This document shows, piece after piece, positions 5,983-10,670 of a stretch of 10,670 bases of DNA. Within the stretch, counting starts at the first letter, position 1; the number at the start of each line of letters is the position of its first letter. The position numbers and the translations under genes were made by a program. The notes beneath the pieces are model-generated. The model was not told the origin of the DNA. It worked only from the letters and a program-made list of their open reading frames with translations, and did not search any database. This DNA comes from Turicibacter sp. (GTDB lineage Bacteria; Bacillota; Bacilli; MOL361; Turicibacteraceae), in contig JAUMTV010000106.1 in the NCBI GenBank assembly GCA_030531025.1, positions 1-10,670 of the forward strand. The letters are read 5' to 3'.

Positions 5983-7929
5983 TTGAAAAAAAGACTCTTA
6001 GGAATTGGTATTGGTACATTTTTTATCGTTTGTTGCTTAATAATTGGAGTGGCTTTTGCATCATTTTTTAATAAATCAGTCAGTCAACAATTTTTGGACA
6101 TCATTGATAACGAGCCTAACTATCAATTTACACCGAAAGAATTAAAAGAATATGAAATAAAAATTGAGCAAGAGCTAGCGAATGCGGAGTCGAGAGCCTT
6201 ATTATCTGAAATTTATTACGTACTTGGGAAATTGGATGCGTTACAAGAAGAGTATGAACAGTCTAATATTAATTTATTAAATGCATTAACGTTATCTGAT
6301 CAGCTTGTTTTGAAGTTAGAAGTGAGAATTTATCAAGAATTAGCGACAAATTATATCAAATTATCTGATACCGATAAAGGATATCAATTTTTTGAAAAAG
6401 CGAATGAACTTGTTCATCAATTAAATGATAAACAGGCTAAGGCCACGTTATATAGTGACTTTGCCAGGGCGTTAATCTTTAATACGGATCATTTAAGTTT
6501 TCCCATTCATTTAATGAATCAAGTATCTGCTTTAGTTGAAGATAGTTATCACCAAGTCAATGCTCAATTGTTATTATCATTAATTTATAAAAAGAGTGGT
6601 TTGTATGATCTTGCATTAAATGAATTAATCAAAGCCTTAGATATATGTGTTACTCATCAATATAGCTATTTAGAGCGTGACATTTTAAGAAAAATGAGTA
6701 TTCTTTATTTTATGGCCGGTCATTATAAAGAATCAAATGAAACGCTAGAGACTTATTTTAATTTGATTGATCATCAAACGGCGATTGAAATGGTTGGGAT
6801 GCGACTACAAAATACGTACTTATTAAATGGATATGAAGAAGTAATGAAAGAGATACAGCTATTAGAAGAAGTTATAGTAGATCTTCCAGTGGAAGTGGTA
6901 GAGAGATATAACATGGCAAAGGACTTTGCGCTCATTTATATTGATTTTCAAGAACAACGATATGAGGAAAGTTTGAAGTATTTACATGAATTTGAGCAGT
7001 TAAAACAAGAGGAATTAAATAATGAAGTTATGAATCTGTGGTTAGCAAAGTTCAGATTAGACATAGACTACCAAATGGGTAACAGTCAGACAGATTATCT
7101 TGAAGCTTATCAAACATTATTTGATGAAGTATGGAATTTAAATGAAATTAGAGATGAGAAGTTTATTTTATTAGAGGCAATTATGGATACATTAGTTTCA
7201 TTAGGTGATTATGAAACAATTTATCAATATATGAGTATGCGTCAAACCGTGTTATCGAATGAACTAGAAGGAGTATCCTCACTGACAGACGTTATTCAAA
7301 ATCAAGATACTAATGTAGCACTAACTGAAAACTGGAATATCATTAGGATATTAACTTTTATCCTTTATAACGTCATCCTAATGGGAGTTGGTGGATTAAT
7401 TTATGCATTTTATCGTTATATTCATCGAATTAATGTCTTAAAGCGCCTCGTTCAAGAGAGTAAAGGTTTAGATCCACTTACACAAACATTAACAAAGGAA
7501 GAACTTTACAAACAACTTGAATTTGAATGTGGGCAATTTAAAGAGTTTCGTTTTTTAGTGATTGATATCGATGATTTTACGTCTTATAATGAAACCTTTG
7601 GTTATTTAGCAGGGGATAAAATCTTAAAAGAAATAGCTAATATATTAAAAAAACATTTTCCAGATGCTTATATTTCACGTCACTTAGGACAAAAGTTTAT
7701 TATTGTGACGGAATATGGGGATGATGAACAATTAAGAGATGTTATGACGGCTGTCAAGAAGGATATAGAGACCAATTCGATTGTAACAGAAAAAAGAGTG
7801 ATCACCTTTTGTATGGGGATGAGTAAAGGGCCGTTAATGAATATGCTTGATATTGATGATCAAATCAAATTAGCGAGTAAAAAACTTAATATCTCGAAAA
7901 AACGTGGAAAAGGAATTTGTACGATGTGA
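5983..7929 (+). CDS. Membrane protein: TPR ectodomain plus degenerate GGDEF domain (paralogue 2)
   Basis: This 648-residue paralogue of the protein at 493-2358 has the same architecture. It starts at TTG with AGGAGG at 5969-5974, eight bases upstream. A hydrophobic anchor (about 5-27) is followed by roughly 420 residues of TPR-like helices (for example YQELATNYIKLSDTDKGYQF and LLSLIYKKSGLYDLALNELI), a second membrane span near 456-478, and a cytoplasmic GGDEF-like domain from about 490. DPLTQT (497) and IDIDDFTSYNETFGYLAGD (from 527) are close to the canonical metal- and nucleotide-binding segments. The signature RYGGDEF, however, is RHLGQKF (566-572), so catalysis is unlikely; nucleotide binding might remain. 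The C-terminus is basic (KKLNISKKRGKG). It has its own promoter and terminator and so appears monocistronic. A role as an envelope signal receptor is inferred from topology only. Confidence 0.87.
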   Translation: MKKRLLGIGIGTFFIVCCLIIGVAFASFFNKSVSQQFLDIIDNEPNYQFTPKELKEYEIKIEQELANAESRALLSEIYYVLGKLDALQEEYEQSNINLLNALTLSDQLVLKLEVRIYQELATNYIKLSDTDKGYQFFEKANELVHQLNDKQAKATLYSDFARALIFNTDHLSFPIHLMNQVSALVEDSYHQVNAQLLLSLIYKKSGLYDLALNELIKALDICVTHQYSYLERDILRKMSILYFMAGHYKESNETLETYFNLIDHQTAIEMVGMRLQNTYLLNGYEEVMKEIQLLEEVIVDLPVEVVERYNMAKDFALIYIDFQEQRYEESLKYLHEFEQLKQEELNNEVMNLWLAKFRLDIDYQMGNSQTDYLEAYQTLFDEVWNLNEIRDEKFILLEAIMDTLVSLGDYETIYQYMSMRQTVLSNELEGVSSLTDVIQNQDTNVALTENWNIIRILTFILYNVILMGVGGLIYAFYRYIHRINVLKRLVQESKGLDPLTQTLTKEELYKQLEFECGQFKEFRFLVIDIDDFTSYNETFGYLAGDKILKEIANILKKHFPDAYISRHLGQKFIIVTEYGDDEQLRDVMTAVKKDIETNSIVTEKRVITFCMGMSKGPLMNMLDIDDQIKLASKKLNISKKRGKGICTM

Positions 7930-7954
7930 AAATCATGCTTAGGCATGATTTTTT
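7929..7954 (+). terminator. Terminator after second TPR/degenerate-GGDEF gene
   Basis: AAAATCATGC (7929-7938) and GCATGATTTT (7943-7952) form a ten-pair stem with a TTAG loop, running into TTTT. It overlaps the last base of the TGA stop codon. The leading A run could also support termination on the opposite strand. Confidence 0.85.
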
Positions 7955-7963
7955 CATTCGTTC

Positions 7964-7992
7964 TTGATTTTTATTAATCTTTCTCGTACATT
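7964..7992 (+). promoter_or_regulatory. Promoter of the flavin oxidoreductase pseudogene
   Basis: TTGATT (7964-7969) and TACATT (7987-7992) are separated by exactly 17 bases, a good vegetative promoter match, and lie directly after the preceding terminator. Transcription would begin near 7999, just ahead of the AAGGAAGTGA ribosome site before the ATG at 8016. Confidence 0.6.
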
Positions 7993-8015
7993 AGTCATCA
8001 GAAGGAAGTGAGAGG

Positions 8016-9059
8016 ATGAATTTGTTTGAACCTATTCAATTAAAACACTTAAAGTTAAAAAATGGTTTTGTTTGTTCGGCGACACATGATTATCTTCAAA
8101 AAGAAGATGGGCTCATGAGTCAAGCTCAACAAAGCGTATATGAACAATTAGCTAAACATCAAGTTGGGCTAATTATAAGTGGGCATTTATATGTCTCTAA
8201 AAAAGGACAAGCTTCAAACGATCAAAATGGAATTGATTGTGATGACATTTTACCACGTATGAAAGAAGTCGTTGAAGCCGTTCATCAATAAGGGGGCTGC
8301 TTTATTGCTCAGCTTGCTCATGCGGGTGCAAAAGCAAGAGTAGAAGAACCACTTGGTCCTTCAGTTTTAGAATTAAGAGAAGGTTGTCCCTCAAAAGAAA
8401 TGACGAAACAAGACATTGAGGAAGTTAAAGTTGCTTTTGTTGAGGCAGCTAAACGTGCGAAGGAAGTCGGATTTGATGGTGTTCAAGTTCATATGGCACA
8501 CGGTTATTTATTAAGTGAATTTACAACTGAGATGTATAATAAGAGAACGGATGAATATGGAGGAAATCGTGAAAACCGATTCCGTTTACCAAAAGAAATT
8601 ATCTTAGGCATCCAAGAAGCTTGTGGAAGTGATTATCCCATCTTTGTTAAAATTAATAGTAATGCACTAATGGATGATGAAGCGTATGAACAAGATTTAA
8701 TTTATTATGTTAAGCAATTTGAAGCATTCGGGATTGAAGCGGTTGAATTAAGCGGTTGTGATTTTTCGAGTAAAAAACGTAGTGAGCATGTTTATTATCT
8801 AAAACGTGCTCAATTATTAAAAACAAAAGTTAATGTTCCACTAATTTTAGTTGGTGGTATTCGAACGCTAGATGATGTAAAAGCTGTGAAGGAAGCGGGA
8901 ATTGATCTTGTCTCATTAAGTCGTCCCTTTATTTGTGAACCTGATTTCGTTGAGAAATTGCAAGAAAATCAATCGTCTCAGTGCTTAAGTTGTAATCAAT
9001 GTTTCGGTCTTTATTATCGAAAAGGAAAACGTTGTGTGAGACATCAGTCATCAGTTTAA
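8016..9059 (+). pseudogene. Old Yellow Enzyme-like NADH:flavin oxidoreductase, interrupted by in-frame TAA
   Basis: One continuous frame of 348 codons encodes a single-domain FMN oxidoreductase of the OYE/NADH oxidase family, with a lone TAA at codon 92 (8289-8291). The parts before (LFEPIQLKHLKLKNGFVCSA...) and after it (GGCFIAQLAHAGAKA, from 8292) remain in register. Family features after the stop are H102 in LAHAG, the region around H159 (VQVHMAHGYLLSEF), RTDEYGGNRENRFR, and the phosphate-binding VGGIRTLDDVKAVKEAGIDLV followed by SLSRPF. A Cys cluster C323-x2-C326-x2-C329-x10-C340 resembles, but is spaced slightly differently from, the 4Fe-4S motif of larger OYE-type enzymes such as BaiCD or 2,4-dienoyl-CoA reductase; the flavin/NAD domain of those is absent. 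Relatives usually have Tyr or Ala near codon 92, so one substitution would explain the break. A restart at ATG 8400 would give 219 residues lacking the N-terminal half of the barrel and is unlikely to be functional. Confidence 0.85.
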
Positions 9060-9073
9060 TCTGATGACTTTTT
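9046..9073 (+). terminator. Terminator overlapping the end of the oxidoreductase frame
   Basis: AGTCATCAG (9046-9054) pairs with CTGATGACT (9061-9069) around the loop TTTAAT, followed by a run of T residues to 9073. The last codons of the frame form the left arm and its TAA stop (9057-9059) sits in the loop. Confidence 0.85.
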
Positions 9074-9124
9074 AATTGGTAATATCTAATACAACCAAAG
9101 TTGTGAGATTATGATAAACTATAA

Positions 9125-9237
9125 CTATATAAGTCTATATAAGTTTTAGCTGGACTATAGGATGTCTTTATAAAGAAAGGATATCAGTAGTTTTGTTTGC
9201 CACCTTAGATGTAGAATACTTATCTGTTTATATATAG
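9125..9237. repeat. Decayed copy of the modular repeat family
   Basis: Three blocks in the spacer before the small TPR gene match pieces of the right array. TATATAAGTC followed by TATATAAGTTTT (about 9126-9147) resembles the segment at 10473-10495. GGACTATAG plus GTCTT (9152-9168) resembles 10611-10627. GATGTAGAAT (9208-9217) recurs at 10657-10666, and the longer stretch from 9209, including CTGTTTATATATA (9224-9236), aligns with 10451-10478. The paired A and B modules are missing. The order differs from the intact arrays, consistent with decay or rearrangement. Confidence 0.55.
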
Positions 9238-9334
9238 ATTTAACAAGTCAATCATTTAGGTTAAAAATCAGATAGGCTTGATTCATGAGGGGACTAAAAG
9301 GATGTGAAGATGAAAAGAAACAGGAGGTAAAGTC

Positions 9335-10123
9335 ATGAAAAAATGGCTATTTTCCATTAAGACATGGATTCAAACATATAAGCGTCACTTAATTATTGGC
9401 AGCCTAGGGCTTATTTTGTTAATTGGGATAGGGATTTTTGTATTTAACTATCGATTATCACAAGTCTTTCAAGCGGCTATGACTTATTATGAAGATAATG
9501 ATTTAATGAGCTTTGAAAAAATTCGTTATGAACTTTATGCGACACAAGGAAAAAAGTTTGATGAGTTTTTAATGCAAGAAGCACAGAAAACATTAGATCA
9601 ATTTAAAGAAAATGAAATGACTTATTATGAGGCGATAGGCACTGCTAAACGCATCGAATCATTTGCAAATCGTTCTTCTAATATTCAAAGCTATCAAGAA
9701 AAAATTGAAGAGTTAAAACAATCAAGAAAGGCCTTTGATCAAGCGGAGGCTTATGCAATAGAAAAAGAGTGGGAATCTGCTTATCATTACTATCAACAAG
9801 TCGTTGAGTGGGATCCGAACTATGAAAAAGCACAACAATTAGCAGATTCAGCGAAACGTTGGTGGCTGCAACAGATTTTGGTTGAAGCCATCGCCTATTA
9901 CGAAGAGGGAGACTATGAACAATCGTTATCAAAAATTGATGAAGGATTAGCACTATCCCCTGATCATGAAACATTTTTAGATTTAAAAGACGATGTGCAC
10001 CTAGCTATGACAAAAGGTGAAACTGAAAACAAATGGAGCGAATTTAAAGATAAAATTACATCTTCCATTCAATCAGGAATAGAAAGCTTACAAAACATTT
10101 TTAATAAGATTTTCAAAAGATAA
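9335..10123 (+). CDS. Small membrane-anchored TPR protein
   Basis: This 262-residue protein starts at ATG 9335 with a strong AGGAGGT (9322-9328). Residues about 18-38 (IIGSLGLILLIGIGIFVF) form one membrane span after a basic N-terminus (KTWIQTYKRH), so the rest should face outside. The exterior part is helical: a charged segment (about 45-130), then two TPR-like repeats, AEAYAIEKEWESAYHYYQQV with WDPNYEKA (about 137-165) and AIAYYEEGDYEQSLSKIDEG with LALSPDHETF (about 183-212). An amphipathic basic tail ends at IFKR. No enzymatic motif is visible. The remnant of an LCP cell-wall ligase gene follows about 30 bases downstream, and membrane-anchored TPR proteins near LCP genes suggest an envelope role, but this is inference. 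It is the third TPR membrane protein in the window, not closely similar to the other two. Confidence 0.82.
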   Translation: MKKWLFSIKTWIQTYKRHLIIGSLGLILLIGIGIFVFNYRLSQVFQAAMTYYEDNDLMSFEKIRYELYATQGKKFDEFLMQEAQKTLDQFKENEMTYYEAIGTAKRIESFANRSSNIQSYQEKIEELKQSRKAFDQAEAYAIEKEWESAYHYYQQVVEWDPNYEKAQQLADSAKRWWLQQILVEAIAYYEEGDYEQSLSKIDEGLALSPDHETFLDLKDDVHLAMTKGETENKWSEFKDKITSSIQSGIESLQNIFNKIFKR

Positions 10124-10155
10124 TATGGTATCATTTCTTAACTAAAAGGGATATG

Positions 10156-10355
10156 GATTTTGGTGTTGATAAAAATGGGGATCAAAAGATGGGCGTAGTG
10201 ATGCAATGAAAATTTTATCACTCGATGCTAAAAATAATATCGCAAAGATTACATGGATTTAGCATGATACATTAAGTTATATTCCAGTGGTAAAGCAAGA
10301 TTTTGAAAAATTAAATCATGCCTATGCTTATGGTGGAGCTGATTTAGCGCTACTA
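10156..10355 (+). pseudogene. Remnant of an LCP (LytR-CpsA-Psr) family gene
   Basis: Conceptual translation gives DFGVDKNGDQK (from 10156) and then, after a frame change near 10183-10190, DGRSDAMKILSLDAKNNIAKITWI, a TAG stop (10260-10262), HDTLSYIP, and FEKLNHAYAYGGADLALL ending at 10355. These match the hallmarks of LCP phosphotransferases, which attach wall polymers to peptidoglycan: the GxDxRGD...GRSDxM block, the (I/L)PRDT motif (here the Pro position is a stop and Arg is His) and KINHAYAYGG. The N-terminal membrane anchor, a segment before KLNHAY and the whole C-terminal half are missing, so the gene is dead. Homology stops exactly where the right repeat array starts. Confidence 0.85.
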
Positions 10356-10670
10356 TAGTCTGCCTTGAACTCCCTACCAGTGGAGGATACATGCTCCGCA
10401 TGGTAGGTGACCCACGGCACAACTATCAGACATTTAGTGTGTCGTGATAAATGTAGATTTTATTTCTGTTTATATATAAGTCCAGATAAGTTTTTCATAT
10501 CAGAAAACTTTTAAATCCCTAGCAATGGTCGATTGTTTTACAAGTAAAACTGCTAGGTGACCCAAGCCCTACTAATGGAGGAAACATGCTTCGCATGGTA
10601 GGTGACCCCTGGACTATAGTCTGTCTTAGTATTAAAGCAATCGATTAACTAAGACTGATGTAGAATGATG
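10353..10670. repeat. Right modular hairpin-repeat array, inverted relative to the left
   Basis: Reading left to right, an A module in inverse orientation (10353-10413) has stem 10373-10378 with 10402-10407 and inner hairpin CATGC-TCC-GCATG at 10390-10402. Next is a new hairpin D, a nine-pair stem CACGGCACA/TGTGTCGTG (10413-10421 with 10438-10446, one G-T pair). Module C follows (AAGTTTT at 10488-10494 with AAAACTT at 10504-10510), then B (10514-10563) and the A variant (10564-10608). The palindrome GACTATAGTC (10612-10621) precedes a hairpin GTCTTAGT/ACTAAGAC (10623-10630 with 10648-10655). The B module is a perfect 50-base inverted copy of left 106-155, and the A variant a perfect 45-base inverted copy of left 272-316. 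The array probably continues beyond the window. Confidence 0.9.

Noticed and set aside
8289..8291. Recoding of the internal stop
   Set aside because: The codon is TAA, which is not used for selenocysteine or pyrrolysine, and no recoding signal is visible.
8400..9059. Independent 219-residue oxidoreductase gene starting at ATG 8400
   Set aside because: The same frame continues upstream through LAHAGAKA to the stop codon, and the start sits inside the barrel fold, so it is part of one interrupted gene.
9678..9974. Minus-strand 98-codon frame inside the small TPR gene
   Set aside because: It is fully antisense to a gene with a strong ribosome site and TPR-like periodicity, and shows no domain features of its own.

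Overview
The window looks like a low-GC Gram-positive (Bacillota) chromosome. Shine-Dalgarno sites of the AGGAGG type, TTG starts, AT-rich intergenic DNA and AgrC-like and LytTR regulators all fit that group. The overall flavour suggests a Turicibacter- or Erysipelotrichia-like gut bacterium, but this genus-level guess rests on impression and cannot be proven here. LAYOUT: (1) Bases 1-360 hold a modular array of structured repeats with a perfect 116-bp tandem duplication, followed by a rho-independent terminator at 421-444. (2) Bases 493-4850 hold a signalling block: a membrane protein with a TPR ectodomain and a degenerate GGDEF domain, a LytTR response regulator, a hairpin terminator, and an AgrC-like sensor histidine kinase with a large extracytoplasmic domain. 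(3) Bases 4895-5803 (minus strand) hold a YhdF-type short-chain dehydrogenase that shares a bidirectional terminator with the kinase. (4) Bases 5983-7929 hold a second TPR/degenerate-GGDEF membrane protein with its own extended -10 promoter. (5) Bases 8016-9059 hold an Old Yellow Enzyme family flavin oxidoreductase split by one in-frame TAA. (6) Bases 9125-9237 hold a decayed copy of the repeat family, followed by a small membrane-anchored TPR protein at 9335-10123. (7) Bases 10156-10355 hold the remnant of a LytR-CpsA-Psr (LCP) gene that ends exactly where a second repeat array (10353-10670) begins, inverted relative to the first. HOW THE PARTS RELATE: Three membrane proteins that appear to place TPR repeats outside the cell lie within 10 kb. 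Two of them are paralogues that carry GGDEF-like domains without the GGDEF signature, so they are probably receptors or scaffolds and not cyclic-di-GMP synthases. They bracket a LytTR/AgrC-type two-component pair. A joint envelope- or peptide-sensing role is an inference from proximity and topology. The repeat arrays are the most unusual content. They are built from hairpin modules of common design that occur in different orders at the two ends of the window but join at the same sequence boundaries. Five occurrences of one module also carry a Shine-Dalgarno site and an ATG opening a micro-ORF that begins ML(S/R)MVGD.
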